Source of the DNA: Mycobacterium neglectum
GTDB taxonomy: Bacteria; Actinomycetota; Actinomycetes; Mycobacteriales; Mycobacteriaceae
DNA: 64,000 nt
Direction of reading: 5' to 3'
Assembly: GCF_002591975.1 (NCBI RefSeq)
Contig: NZ_NVQE01000001.1
Location: 62,001-126,000 of the forward strand
A program made the translations under genes and the position numbers. The notes below the pieces were generated by a model. That model made no database searches, was not told the DNA's origin, and saw nothing but the letters and a program-made list of their open reading frames with translations. Shown piece after piece: positions 11,530 to 20,427 of the stretch; position 1 is the stretch's first letter, and each line of letters opens with the position of its first letter.

Positions 11530-12726
11530 ATGAACACACAGCCCAATGTGTTCACCCCGGCCAAACTCGGCCCGGTGACGCTGCGCAACCGAGTCATCAA
11601 GGCGGCGACGTTCGAGGCTTCCTCGCCGAACGCGCTCGTCACGGACGACTTGATCACCTACCACCGGCTGCCCGCCGCGGGCGGTGTCGGCATGACGACG
11701 GTCGCCTATCTTGCGGTGTCGAAAGGCGGGCGCACCGAGGGCAACGTGATCTGGTGGCGTCCCGAGGCCATCCCCGGCCTGAAGAAGCTCACCGAGACCA
11801 TCCACGCCGAAGGTGCGGCCATCAGCGCGCAGATCGGCCATGCCGGCCCCGTCGCCAACGCCCGCTCGACGAAGGCGACGGCGTATGCGCCGGTGCGATT
11901 CTTCAACCCACTGTCGATGCGCTTCGCCAAGAAGGCCACTCGCGACGACATCGACGACATCGTCGGCGCGCACGCCAACGCCGCCCGTCTTGCGATCGAG
12001 GCCGGCTTCGACGCGGTCGAAATCCACTTGGGGCACAACTATTTCGCGAGTTCGTTCCTCAGCCCGTTGATCAATCGTCGTACCGATGAGTTCGGCGGAT
12101 CGCTCGAGAACCGGGCCAAGGTGGCGCGCGGCATGGTGATGGCGGTGCGGCGCGCGGTGGAGAAGGAAGGCACCCCCATCGCCGTCACCGCGAAGCTGAC
12201 CATGGCCGATGGTGTGCGCGGCGGCATCCCGCTCGAGGAGTCGCTGCAGACCGCGAAGTGGCTGGAGGAAGACGGCGGGCTCGACGCCATCGAGCTCACC
12301 GCGGGCAGCTCACTGGTCAATCCGATGTATCTGTTCCGCGGCGACGTGCCGATCAAGGAATTTGCGGGCGCGTTCAAGCCACCGTTGCGGTGGGGTATCC
12401 GGATGACCGGCAAGAAGTTCCTGCGCGCGTATCCCTACCGGGAAGCGTTTCTGCTGCGCGACGCCAAACTGTTCCGTGCCGAACTCAAGATGCCGTTGAT
12501 TCTGTTGGGCGGCATCACAAATCGCGAAACCATGGATCTGGCGATGGCCGAGGGTTTCGATTTCGTCGCGATGGGACGGGCACTGCTGGCCGAACCCGAC
12601 CTGATCAACCGCATCAAGGACGACGGCGACGCGCACTCGATCCGATCGCTGTGCACCCACTGCAACAAGTGCATGGCCACGATCTACAGCCACACGCACT
12701 GCGTGGTGACGGGCTCGCCCGGTTAG
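11530..12726 (+). CDS. Old yellow enzyme-family NADH:flavin oxidoreductase (Rv3359-like)
   Basis: A 398-residue FMN TIM-barrel oxidoreductase of the OYE/2,4-dienoyl-CoA reductase family. It starts [21 protein letters not shown], the standard family opening (first strand plus TLRNR). Visible are [11 protein letters not shown] (substrate/FMN region), [38 protein letters not shown] (the strongest family motif) and [12 protein letters not shown] (FMN phosphate). After the barrel comes a cysteine cluster CTHCNKC followed nine residues later by another Cys, resembling the 4Fe-4S site of two-domain relatives, although the FAD/NAD domain is absent. It likely reduces an activated C=C bond. The start has no strong ribosome site. 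It converges on and overlaps the secreted-protein gene by 4 bases. Confidence 0.87.
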   Translation: MNTQPNVFTPAKLGPVTLRNRVIKAATFEASSPNALVTDDLITYHRLPAAGGVGMTTVAYLAVSKGGRTEGNVIWWRPEAIPGLKKLTETIHAEGAAISAQIGHAGPVANARSTKATAYAPVRFFNPLSMRFAKKATRDDIDDIVGAHANAARLAIEAGFDAVEIHLGHNYFASSFLSPLINRRTDEFGGSLENRAKVARGMVMAVRRAVEKEGTPIAVTAKLTMADGVRGGIPLEESLQTAKWLEEDGGLDAIELTAGSSLVNPMYLFRGDVPIKEFAGAFKPPLRWGIRMTGKKFLRAYPYREAFLLRDAKLFRAELKMPLILLGGITNRETMDLAMAEGFDFVAMGRALLAEPDLINRIKDDGDAHSIRSLCTHCNKCMATIYSHTHCVVTGSPG

Positions 12727-13169
12727 TGGGGCCGGGTAGGCATCTCGACCGCCAACTGCGGGGGCGCCCCGAACTGCAGCACCGGTTCGGTGCGCGTCCA
12801 CTCGTCGGTCTTGATGACCAGTTCCTTCGCGGTGACCGTGTAGGTGACGCCGTCCTTCTGCGCGAAGAATTCGCCAGGCACAGTGGGCTCGGCGACCACG
12901 GTGAGCACGGCGTTCTCGTCGGCCAGTCGCGCGCCTCGGTATTCGTAGCGGCCTGCCTGGTCTACGCAGATCGCCACCATCGACTGGTCGGTGCGGCTGA
13001 ACGCGATCGCCGACTGCGGCGCATCACAGCGAATCTGCGAGTTGATGAAGCCCCGGTCGTCGGTCGGGTACGACGGCTGCGCTTGGGCCGTCGAGGACGG
13101 GATCGTCGCCGCCAGACCCACGGTCAGAGCGGCACTCATCACCAGGGCTGCAGGCGCCTTAGACACCAT
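12723..13169 (-). CDS. Secreted protein of unknown function
   Basis: A 148-residue protein starting MVSKAPAALVMSAALTVGLA. It has a classical Sec signal peptide with probable cleavage after AQA (about residue 31, before QPSYPTDD). The mature part has two cysteines (in IRCDAP and VAICVD) that could form a disulfide, and alternates short beta-strand-like segments (TYTVTAKELVIKTDEW). I do not recognise the family beyond mycobacterial secreted hypothetical proteins. A GTG at about 13184 (VVSLFMVSK) is an alternative start. The much longer open frame in this phase (to 15083) is the antisense shadow of the ABC gene. It is divergent from the FHA-ABC gene, with about 145 bases between. Confidence 0.7.
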   Translation of the reverse strand: MVSKAPAALVMSAALTVGLAATIPSSTAQAQPSYPTDDRGFINSQIRCDAPQSAIAFSRTDQSMVAICVDQAGRYEYRGARLADENAVLTVVAEPTVPGEFFAQKDGVTYTVTAKELVIKTDEWTRTEPVLQFGAPPQLAVEMPTRPH

Positions 13170-13313
13170 GAACAACGACACCACGAACCCGCCCGCGACG
13201 TCTGACGACTCGCCGGGCGGACCGGCAAATATTTGTGGCAGTCGGCCCAGGCGCGGATGACGACCAACCAGACCTGCGCCGCAATCGGGTTCATACCGAT
13301 AGAGTTGGTCGCG

Positions 13314-15989
13314 ATGAGCCGACCAGCCCCTCCCGCGCTGACCGTTCGATACGACGGATCGACCCGAACCTTCGCGCCGGGCAACGACGTAGTCGTCGGT
13401 CGCGATCTTCGCGCCGACATCCGTATCGCACATCCGTTGATCTCCCGCGCGCACCTGGTGCTGCGGTTCGATCAAGGCCGATGGGTCGCCATAGACAACG
13501 GCAGCCTCAACGGGATGTACGTCAACAATCGGCGGGTGCCCACCGTCGACCTCCAGGACGGTCAGCAGCTCAACATCGGCAATCCCGATGGGCCGCAGCT
13601 GAGTTTCGAGGTCGGGCGGCACCAGGGCGCCGTCGGCCGGACGCCGACCCAATCGGTGCCCATCGCCTCGGCCCGCCCGGCACCCGATACCTCGTGGCCC
13701 ACCCAGGGACCGTCGCATCCGCCGGCGTCCAGCCCACAGGTTTCGCGACCGCAGCCGCCGCCGAGCGGCGCGCGCCCAGCGGCGGCCCCGCCGTACCCCT
13801 CCGGGCCACAGCCGCGCTACCCCTCGGCGCCGCAAAGGCCGGCCGCCTACAGCGGCGGCCCGGCCTATCCGTCCAGCCCGGCGGCGCCGACCCGACAACC
13901 TCCGCCCTCGCAGCCGATGTCGCAACCGGCACTCGAGTCCGTCACTGCGATGGGTCCGACGGCCGCGCCGCGGGCGGGCGAAGGCAATCTCGCGACGAGC
14001 ATGCTGAAGATCCTGCGACCGGGCAGACCTGCCGTCGCCGCAGGAACCGCTGGCGCCATCAAGATCGGCCGAGCCACCGATAACGACATCGTGGTGCCCG
14101 ACGTGCTCGCCGGGCGTCATCACGCGACCCTCGTTCCCACGCCGAGCGGAACCGAGATCCGCGACAACCGCAGTATCAACGGCACGTTCGTCAACGGCGC
14201 GCGCGTCGACTCGGCGATGCTGCGCGAGGGCGACACCGTCACCATCGGCAACATCGACCTGGTGTTCACCGGTGGCACGCTGGCCCGCCGCACCGAGACG
14301 GCCGCCGCCACCCAGACCGGCGGCCTGGAAGTGCACTCGATCACCTGGACGATCGAGGGCAACAAGACGCTTCTGGACAACATCTCGATCGCCGCGCGAC
14401 CCGGCACCTTGACGGCCGTGATCGGTCCGTCGGGCGCGGGCAAGTCGACCTTTGCGAAGTTGGTGGCCGGCTACACCCATCCGACGACCGGCACCGTGAC
14501 GTTCGAGGGTCACAACATCCACGCCGAGTACGCCTCGCTGCGCTCGCGGATCGGCATGGTCCCGCAGGACGACGTGGTGCACGGTCAGCTGACCGTCCGG
14601 CAGGCGCTGATGTACGCCGCCGAACTCCGGCTGCCGCCGGACACGACGAAGGCCGACCGCGAGCAGGTCGTCATGCAGGTCCTCGAGGAACTCGAGATGA
14701 CCAAACATCTCGAAACCCGCGTCGACAAGCTCTCCGGCGGTCAGCGCAAACGCGCCTCGGTCGCCCTGGAGCTGTTGACCGGGCCGTCGCTGCTGATCCT
14801 CGACGAACCCACCTCCGGCCTGGATCCGGCGCTGGACCGTCAGGTCATGACGATGCTGCGCCAGCTCGCCGACGCAGGCCGCGTCGTCCTGGTGGTGACG
14901 CACTCGCTGACCTATCTCGATGTCTGCGATCAGGTGCTGCTGCTGGCACCCGGCGGAAAGACCGCGTTCTGTGGCCCGCCCAATGAGATCGGCCCGTCGA
15001 TGGGCACCACCAACTGGGCCGACATCTTCAGCTCGGTCGCCGGCGACCCCGACGCGGCCAAAGCGCGCTACCTCGCGCAACACGGGCCGCCGCCACCGCC
15101 GCCTGCGGTAGAGAAACCCTCCGACCTCGGTGAGCCGACCAAGACGAGCCTGCGCAAGCAGTTCTCCACGATCGCCCGCCGCCAGATGCGACTGATCATT
15201 TCGGATCGCGGCTACTTCATCTTCCTGGCGTTTCTGCCGTTCATCATGGGCGCACTGTCGCTGTCGGTGCCCGGCGATGTCGGCTTCGGCGTTCCCAAGA
15301 CCGCGTTGGAGGGCGGCGAAGCCCCGAACGAACCGGGACAGATTCTGGTGCTGCTCAATGTGGGCGCCATCTTCATGGGCACCGCACTGACGATCCGGGC
15401 GCTGATCAGCGAGCGGGCCATCTTCCTGCGCGAGCAGGCGGTCGGATTGTCCACGACCGCATACATGCTCGCGAAGGTCTTCGTCTTCTCCGGCTTTGCG
15501 TTGATGCAGTCGGGAATCGTCGTCGCCATCAACATTTGGGGCAAGGGTTGGGGCCCCGGATCCGTCGAGAGCGGCGCGGTGATACCCAACCGGTCCCTGG
15601 AGTTGTACATCGACGTTGCGGCGTGCTGTATCGGGGCGGCAATGGTCGGCTTGGCTCTCTCGGCGATTGCCAAGTCGAACGAGCAGATCATGCCCTTGCT
15701 GGTGATCGCGATCATGTCTCAGCTGGTGTTCCAGGGCGGCATGATCCCGGTGACCGGTCGCATCGTGCTCGACCAGATGGCGTGGGTGACTCCGGCCCGC
15801 TGGGGATTCGCCTCAACGGCATCGACGATCGACTTGATCAGGCTCGTGCCTGGTCCACTGACCCCGCAAGACTCGCATTGGAAGCACACCGCGGGCGCCT
15901 GGTGGTTCAACATGGGCATGCAGGCGCTGATCTGCATCGGCTATCTGAGCCTGGTGCGGTGGAAGATCCGGCTCGCCGCTGCCAACTGA
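13314..15989 (+). CDS. ABC exporter with two N-terminal FHA domains (Rv1747-like)
   Basis: An 891-residue fusion. FHA domain 1 (about 8-95) has VVGRDLRADIRIAHPLISRAHL and NGSLNGMYVNNRRV. A Pro/Ser/Gln-rich disordered linker follows (about 110-230). FHA domain 2 (about 250-325) has IKIGRATDNDIVVPD and NRSINGTFVNG. The nucleotide-binding domain (about 340-570) shows Walker A GPSGAGKST, signature LSGGQRKR and Walker B LLILDEPTSGLDP. The C-terminal third is an ABC-2 type membrane domain with about six helices. Rv1747 has this layout, is phosphorylated on linker threonines by PknF, and is linked to export of cell-wall components. The linker here also contains candidate Thr sites. Here there is no adjacent kinase gene. 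Start ATG chosen because FHA-1 begins ten residues later. Confidence 0.92.
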   Translation: MSRPAPPALTVRYDGSTRTFAPGNDVVVGRDLRADIRIAHPLISRAHLVLRFDQGRWVAIDNGSLNGMYVNNRRVPTVDLQDGQQLNIGNPDGPQLSFEVGRHQGAVGRTPTQSVPIASARPAPDTSWPTQGPSHPPASSPQVSRPQPPPSGARPAAAPPYPSGPQPRYPSAPQRPAAYSGGPAYPSSPAAPTRQPPPSQPMSQPALESVTAMGPTAAPRAGEGNLATSMLKILRPGRPAVAAGTAGAIKIGRATDNDIVVPDVLAGRHHATLVPTPSGTEIRDNRSINGTFVNGARVDSAMLREGDTVTIGNIDLVFTGGTLARRTETAAATQTGGLEVHSITWTIEGNKTLLDNISIAARPGTLTAVIGPSGAGKSTFAKLVAGYTHPTTGTVTFEGHNIHAEYASLRSRIGMVPQDDVVHGQLTVRQALMYAAELRLPPDTTKADREQVVMQVLEELEMTKHLETRVDKLSGGQRKRASVALELLTGPSLLILDEPTSGLDPALDRQVMTMLRQLADAGRVVLVVTHSLTYLDVCDQVLLLAPGGKTAFCGPPNEIGPSMGTTNWADIFSSVAGDPDAAKARYLAQHGPPPPPPAVEKPSDLGEPTKTSLRKQFSTIARRQMRLIISDRGYFIFLAFLPFIMGALSLSVPGDVGFGVPKTALEGGEAPNEPGQILVLLNVGAIFMGTALTIRALISERAIFLREQAVGLSTTAYMLAKVFVFSGFALMQSGIVVAINIWGKGWGPGSVESGAVIPNRSLELYIDVAACCIGAAMVGLALSAIAKSNEQIMPLLVIAIMSQLVFQGGMIPVTGRIVLDQMAWVTPARWGFASTASTIDLIRLVPGPLTPQDSHWKHTAGAWWFNMGMQALICIGYLSLVRWKIRLAAAN

Positions 15990-16005
15990 TCCCCACGATC
16001 CTGGG

Positions 16006-17298
16006 TCAAGTCCGCACCGGTGCCAACCGCTTGAGGGCGAGCCCGCCCTCGAACGGCCGGTAGCCGAACGCGGGCGGTGCGACGTAACCCGTGTCTTGCA
16101 GCGGCGTGTGCACCTCGGTGACCGTCGGCCCGATCTGCGCGGCAATCGGGGTCAGGGCGTCGAGATCGAAGCGGTACAGGCGACCCGCATTGCCGCCAAG
16201 GATCTTTCGGCAATTCTCTTCGGACTGGTCGTGCAGCGCCCACCGGATGGCCAGCTTGGAATGCGGCGCAAAACCTTCCTCGTGCGGATAGTCGCTGCCC
16301 CACATGACGTGATCGGCGCCCAAGTAGTCGATCATCGACTTCTCGTACGGCGTGAGTTCAGAAGCCAGGTAGCAGTTGCGCTTCGCGTAATCGCTCGGCG
16401 ACAGCGTGAGTTCGTCGATCGACGAGCCGCCGAACATGCCATATGTGCGGTTGCCGGCTTCGGTTTTCATGCTGGGCACCATGACGTCGAGCAGCATCAT
16501 CTGGTCTTGCAGCCACATGGTCCCCTGCTCGGTCGGCACGAACCGCAACGTCGGGTGACGCTCGAACACCCCGGCCAGGACTAGGTGGCTGACCGTCCGT
16601 TGCGCCCATAGCGCCATCTCGGTCACCAGCACGGCGTTGGACGCGGGCTGATCCATCGGCATGACCGGACTTCCCGCCCCCGCATGCTGAACCAATGTCA
16701 GGTCGAGCTCGGTGCATAACGACCAAATCGGCTCGTAGCGGGTATGAAAGAGCGGTGCGACATTCGGATCGCCCGGCGAGACTGCGGGCAGCAGCACGCC
16801 GCCGAAGCACTTCTGCTCTGCCCCCCAACGGATCTCGTCGAGGGCCAGGTCGACGTCGTTCGGAAAGATCTGGATCAGTCCGCGCCGCCGATCCGGTGCC
16901 AGCGAGCAGAAGTCGACCTGCCAGCGATTGTGCGCCTGCACCCCCGCCCATCGGTGTTCGAACTCCTCGCGGGTCTGCGGCAGGCTGATCGTGATGTTCG
17001 GGCTGGTCGGAAAGAACGGCGGCACGGTGTTTGGCAACAGCACCTCGGCAGCCACCCCGTCGGCATCCATTTCTGACATCCGCAGTTCGTGATCCCAGTT
17101 GCGCTTCGCCGTTGCGATGATCAGGTCGTCGAACGGGCTGACATAAGTCTTCGCCCAGGCGTCGAAATCATCGTGCAGGCGCGTCGGCAAGTACTTCTTG
17201 TAGTCGTAAAGGTCTGCGCCTGCGTGTGTGTCGGTCGAGATGACGACATAGCGGTCAATCGTGTCCCAGGTGGCTGCCATCTGTTGATCATGGTCCAT
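16006..17298 (-). CDS. Amidohydrolase (amidohydro_2 / decarboxylase-type TIM barrel)
   Basis: A 430-residue metal-dependent hydrolase of the amidohydrolase-2 family. Metal-site elements are STDTHAG (Asp23, His25), LTLVQHAGAG, VLAGVFERHPTLRFVPTEQG and the late MWGSDYPHEEGF, which contains the conserved Asp. Relatives include ACMSD-type decarboxylases and uncharacterised actinobacterial enzymes acting on aromatic or lipid breakdown products; the reaction cannot be named. The start may be MDHDQQ (17298) or MAATWD (17280); there is no decisive ribosome site. It converges on the ABC transporter with a 16-base gap. A tiny hydrophobic reading frame overlaps its 5' end (see 17288-17383). Confidence 0.8.
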   Translation of the reverse strand: MDHDQQMAATWDTIDRYVVISTDTHAGADLYDYKKYLPTRLHDDFDAWAKTYVSPFDDLIIATAKRNWDHELRMSEMDADGVAAEVLLPNTVPPFFPTSPNITISLPQTREEFEHRWAGVQAHNRWQVDFCSLAPDRRRGLIQIFPNDVDLALDEIRWGAEQKCFGGVLLPAVSPGDPNVAPLFHTRYEPIWSLCTELDLTLVQHAGAGSPVMPMDQPASNAVLVTEMALWAQRTVSHLVLAGVFERHPTLRFVPTEQGTMWLQDQMMLLDVMVPSMKTEAGNRTYGMFGGSSIDELTLSPSDYAKRNCYLASELTPYEKSMIDYLGADHVMWGSDYPHEEGFAPHSKLAIRWALHDQSEENCRKILGGNAGRLYRFDLDALTPIAAQIGPTVTEVHTPLQDTGYVAPPAFGYRPFEGGLALKRLAPVRT

Positions 17299-17383
17299 CC
17301 GCCCGTCTACGGCGTCTGAACAGAACCAAGACGCCCAACAACACCGCGTTGCCGATCAGCAAACCCACCAGCGCGGGCACCAC
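17288..17383 (-). CDS. Possible 31-residue single-helix membrane peptide or gene remnant
   Basis: On the minus strand a GTG at 17383 opens a short frame encoding a hydrophobic helix (PALVGLLIGNAVLLGVLVLF) followed by RRRRRADGP, then stops at 17288-17290, overlapping the amidohydrolase ATG. A transmembrane helix plus poly-Arg stop-transfer tail is characteristic of a membrane-protein C-terminus. The frame is closed by TAG at 17390-17392 just upstream, so this is either a microprotein coupled to the amidohydrolase or the residue of a decayed membrane-protein gene in the 17299-17550 gap. Nothing else was found in that gap. Confidence 0.25.
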   Translation of the reverse strand: MVPALVGLLIGNAVLLGVLVLFRRRRRADGP

Positions 17384-17550
17384 CAGCGCCTATCCGGACA
17401 CGGCCCCTACCAACTCAGCTCATTGTGGTGGCGCTGCCAGATCACCGATCGTGCACGTCGGGATGGAACTGCTCTATCGCCGAAATCTCCTCGGCATCAA
17501 CAGCGTTGAACAACTCAACCCATTATCCGACGAGTGCTCACCACCGGTCC

Positions 17551-18441
17551 TCACGTTGTCGGTGGGCCGCCATGCAGCCCGATGCGGGCACCCCACACTA
17601 CCGACTCGATCGCCAGACTCACGCGACGTCCTGTGCCGCCATCGTTGTCACTGGGTGTCACCCATTCGACGGCGGCCTTCCCCGAGACGTGCAGCGTCGC
17701 ACCCGTGTCGAAATCGATGAACAGCAACGCAGCGCTCGGATCCACGGCGAGATTGCCGAAACTGTTGAACATATTGTTGCCCGGATAGTCCGGCCACCAC
17801 AGTCTGTCGCCGTCGACGTGGACGAATCCGGGTGGGCCGCCTCGATGGGATGCGTCCGCGCCGCGAGTGGGATGGATGGTGCCGAGAAAGAAGGTGTCGG
17901 CATTCGCGATGAGCAGTTGGTGCTCGGCGCTGAGAGCCGATGAACGTTCGACGGGCTGCGGCGCGCTGTCCACGTGTTCGAGAAGGCGCGAATGAATGTA
18001 CTTGGGGCAGTTGCCGTACGCCTGGTCCACTGAGAGCTGCAGACCCGTTTCGCCGACGTGGGTGAGAATGCCGTTGACCCGGACCCTGCGGCGGGTCGAG
18101 AACTCGATGGCGAGCATGCCGACCGGCTGGCCGGCAACGACGCCTCCCAACGGATCACCGGGGCCCGGCAGGGCGCGCACCCGCAGTTCGCGGTCACGGG
18201 CCTGAAGGAATCCGGGTGTCGAGAAGAGCGGCGACGTCCACAGCCGGCCGTCGGGATCGCGGGCCGTGATCACGGCGAAGTCGCGGGCTGCCAGGAAGGA
18301 GGCCATCCCGCCGTTCAAATCGGGCGTGGCAAGCATGGCGTCTCCGAGGCGGGCCACCTGCGCACGAACGCCTGCACGCTCCTGGACCGCGAGCTCTCCG
18401 TCGTGAAACCCTGTCTGCGCCGTCATGTCACTAGCTAGCAT
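17551..18441 (-). CDS. PPOX-fold (pyridoxamine 5'-phosphate oxidase-like) flavin-binding protein
   Basis: A 296-residue protein with a duplicated split-barrel layout: DFAVITARDPDGRLWTSPLFSTPGF in the first half and ADTFFLGTIHPTRGADASHRGGPPGFVHVDG in the second, both typical of the PPOX-related FMN-binding family of about 290 residues. QAYGNCPKYIHSR in the middle is a strong marker of this subfamily. It probably binds FMN and acts as an oxidoreductase or flavin chaperone, with unknown substrate. The ATG at 18441 has a weak GAGAG ribosome site; MTAQTG at 18426 is an alternative. It lies 27 bases after mfpA on the same strand and may be read through from the mfp conservon. Confidence 0.78.
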   Translation of the reverse strand: MLASDMTAQTGFHDGELAVQERAGVRAQVARLGDAMLATPDLNGGMASFLAARDFAVITARDPDGRLWTSPLFSTPGFLQARDRELRVRALPGPGDPLGGVVAGQPVGMLAIEFSTRRRVRVNGILTHVGETGLQLSVDQAYGNCPKYIHSRLLEHVDSAPQPVERSSALSAEHQLLIANADTFFLGTIHPTRGADASHRGGPPGFVHVDGDRLWWPDYPGNNMFNSFGNLAVDPSAALLFIDFDTGATLHVSGKAAVEWVTPSDNDGGTGRRVSLAIESVVWGARIGLHGGPPTT

Positions 18442-18468
18442 GCCGCTCTCAACAGGACGGTGCAGCCG

Positions 18469-19032
18469 TTATTCCCCACCGATGTTGAGCCCGTGCGCCA
18501 CGGCGTAGGCCAGCGCCTGGTCGACGTCGATCTTGGCGCCGCGAAGTGTGGCGGTGGTCCAGAATGTCGCGTCGGTGCGCGCGCCGCGCAGGTCGGCGTC
18601 ATCGAGGCGAGTCTTCTGCAGTCGCGCACCACGCAGGTCGGCACCGCGCAACACCGCCTTACGCAGGTCGGTTTCGACGAGGCTGGCTTCACGCAACCGG
18701 CAGCCGGACAGGTCGACACTCTTCAGGTCGCAGCCGCCAAGGACGGCGAGCGTCAGGTCGACCTCCACCAGCTTCAGCGGTCGCATCCGGCATTCGGTGA
18801 ACACCGATCCGAGCATGCTGCAGTGCGCAAATGTGCTGTGGTGCAGCGTGGCCCTTTCGAATCGGCAGTTGCGGAAGGCCGAGCCCACGTGCTCGGACTC
18901 GGCGAGATCGACACCGCGGAAGTCGCACTCGTCGAACACGACCCGTTCGGTGCGCAGCCGACTGAGGTCCGCGTTGCGAAAGTCGTGTGCGACGAACTCC
19001 CGCTCGATCCAGACCTCTTCGTCGTTGTCCAC
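18469..19032 (-). CDS. mfpA: Pentapeptide-repeat protein MfpA (DNA gyrase-interacting)
   Basis: A 187-residue pentapeptide-repeat protein built of A(D/N)LXX-like units throughout, for example ADLSRL, CDFRGVDL, ATLHHSTF, CDLKSVDLSGCRLREASLVETDLRKAVLRGADLRGARL. Such proteins fold as a right-handed quadrilateral beta-helix mimicking B-form DNA. MfpA of mycobacteria binds DNA gyrase and lowers fluoroquinolone susceptibility. Sequence and length fit M. tuberculosis Rv3361c (183 residues), including the ending around IDVDQALAYAVAHGL. The start is a GTG at 19032, four bases after the GTPase stop. It is the last gene of a five-gene conservon (kinase, roadblock, DUF742, GTPase, MfpA) and is probably regulated through that system. 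Confidence 0.93.
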   Translation of the reverse strand: MDNDEEVWIEREFVAHDFRNADLSRLRTERVVFDECDFRGVDLAESEHVGSAFRNCRFERATLHHSTFAHCSMLGSVFTECRMRPLKLVEVDLTLAVLGGCDLKSVDLSGCRLREASLVETDLRKAVLRGADLRGARLQKTRLDDADLRGARTDATFWTTATLRGAKIDVDQALAYAVAHGLNIGGE

Positions 19033-19036
19033 CGAC

Positions 19037-19648
19037 TCAGCCGGGAAGCGAGGTCAGGACGTCGAGCGCGTACTCGGTGACCTCGATCAATGCCGCCCGG
19101 CCCGAGTTGCGGTCACGGGCGTCGACCGACATCACCGGTATGTGATCTGAAAGTGCCAGTGCCTTGCGCACCGCCTGAGCGGAATATCTTGGCGCCCCAT
19201 CGAATTCATTGACCGCGATCAGGAAGGGCAGGTGACGAGCTTCGAAGAAGTCGACCGCCGCAAAGCTGTCCTGTAGACGTCGGACGTCGACCAGAATGAC
19301 CGCGCCGATGGCGCCGCGGATCAAGTCGTCCCACATGAACCAGAACCTGCGCTGTCCGGGCGTGCCGAACAGGTACAGCACCAGATCGTCGTCGAGGGTG
19401 ATGCGGCCGAAGTCCATCGCCACCGTCGTGGTGGTCTTCGACGGGGTCGCCTCCAGACCGTCGACGCCGTCGGAGGCATTGGTCACCAGCGCTTCGGTCC
19501 GCAGCGGCATGATTTCGGAGACCGCGCCGACGAACGTCGTCTTGCCCGCTCCGAATCCACCGGAGATGACGATCTTCGTCGAGGCGGCGGCCCGCCTCGC
19601 CGAGGGGTCCATCGAGGCATGCCGCCGCTCAGAGTGCCCTGAGGCCAC
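19037..19648 (-). CDS. mfpB: Conservon small GTPase (MfpB-like)
   Basis: A 203-residue ATP/GTP-binding protein of the actinobacterial conservon (CvnD) type. P-loop GGFGAGKTTF (about residues 30-39), switch/G2-like TTTTVAMDFG, G3-like LFGTPGQRRFWFMWDDLIRGA (the PGQ hallmark) and G4-like AVNEFDG are visible. Conservon GTPases work with the kinase-like, roadblock and DUF742 proteins encoded upstream. In M. smegmatis MfpB is reported to modulate the action of MfpA on gyrase in a GTP-dependent way. The GTG start at 19648 overlaps the DUF742 gene by 20 bases; a downstream ATG (MDPSARRAA) is an alternative. Only four bases separate it from mfpA. Confidence 0.92.
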   Translation of the reverse strand: MASGHSERRHASMDPSARRAAASTKIVISGGFGAGKTTFVGAVSEIMPLRTEALVTNASDGVDGLEATPSKTTTTVAMDFGRITLDDDLVLYLFGTPGQRRFWFMWDDLIRGAIGAVILVDVRRLQDSFAAVDFFEARHLPFLIAVNEFDGAPRYSAQAVRKALALSDHIPVMSVDARDRNSGRAALIEVTEYALDVLTSLPG

Positions 19649-20000
19649 GCAGCGTCCTTCCTATGAGTTCTCGTCGTTCGTCGTTGCTCACCGAATCGCC
19701 GAGTGTGGTGTGCACCTGGAGATAACCCTGCGTCACGAGGTCACCGATCAGAACCCGCGCCACGCCGAGAGGCAAGGCCAATCCGGCGGCGATCTCGGCG
19801 ACGGACGGCAGGTCGGCACTCATTGTGAGGATCTGGCCACGTACATCATTTCCCGGCCACCGCGGTGGCTTCGCCGTTGCGGGCCTGGAGATCGGCGCCT
19901 CCAACGGCAGATGAAACCGGGCCTCGGTGCGACCGGCGGTCAGCGTGTACGGGCGGACCAGACTCGGTTCGCCCGCGACCTCCCGCTCCCATTGGTCCAT
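19629..20000 (-). CDS. DUF742 conservon protein
   Basis: A 123-residue DUF742 protein (CvnC type). Typical elements are SLVRPYTLTAGRT near the N-terminus and a winged-helix-like C-terminus (PSVAEIAAGLALPLGVARVLIGDLVTQGYLQVH) ending LIGRTLRGLRAL. The frame is open upstream to 20105, but the ATG at 20000 (MDQWEREVAGEPSLVRPY) gives the family length and starts 7 bases after the roadblock stop. It is thought to act in the GTPase signalling complex with the neighbouring conservon proteins; its biochemical role is not established. Corresponds in position to Rv3363c. Confidence 0.88.
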   Translation of the reverse strand: MDQWEREVAGEPSLVRPYTLTAGRTEARFHLPLEAPISRPATAKPPRWPGNDVRGQILTMSADLPSVAEIAAGLALPLGVARVLIGDLVTQGYLQVHTTLGDSVSNDERRELIGRTLRGLRAL

Positions 20001-20007
20001 TGGCCGG

Positions 20008-20427
20008 TCACAAATGCTGTGGTGCACGCCGCCGTGAAGACTGGACCACCGCGCCCACGCGTTCCACCAGAATCGCCATCTCGTAACCGATTTGGCCGAT
20101 ATCACAGTTGCGCGAGGCCAGCGTCGCCAGGTTCGAACCGTCGCCGACCCGCATCAACAGCAGATAGCCGTTCTCCATCTCGACGACCGACTGCATGACG
20201 TATCCACCGTCGAACAATTGCGCGGCGCCCGTCGAAAGGCTGGCCAGCCCCGAGGCGACCGCGGCCAGTTGATCAGCGCGTTCTACCGGGATGTGCTCGC
20301 TGGCCGCCATCAGGAGTCCATCGGCGGACACCAGCACGGCGTGGGTCACCCCGGATACCTCGTTGGCGAACTTGGAGACCAGCCAGTCGAGCGAATCGCG
20401 CTGCGTCGATCGTGGCGGGTAGTTCAT
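20008..20427 (-). CDS. Roadblock/LC7 domain conservon protein
   Basis: A 139-residue roadblock/LC7 protein (CvnB type): [35 protein letters not shown] at the start, [24 protein letters not shown] in the middle helix and a final strand ([30 protein letters not shown]). Bacterial roadblock proteins commonly act as regulators or GAP-like partners of the small GTPases encoded beside them. It is coupled to the kinase (ATGA overlap at 20424-20427) and is followed by DUF742. Corresponds to M. tuberculosis Rv3364c, which has also been described as a secreted effector-like protein; no signal peptide is visible here. Confidence 0.9.
   Translation of the reverse strand: MNYPPRSTQRDSLDWLVSKFANEVSGVTHAVLVSADGLLMAASEHIPVERADQLAAVASGLASLSTGAAQLFDGGYVMQSVVEMENGYLLLMRVGDGSNLATLASRNCDIGQIGYEMAILVERVGAVVQSSRRRAPQHL

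Noticed and set aside
12723..15083. A 786-residue minus-strand open frame opposite the ABC transporter gene
   Set aside because: Only its last 148 residues are a real protein (secreted protein from 13169). The rest has Arg/Gly-rich low-complexity composition and is the antisense shadow of the FHA-ABC gene.
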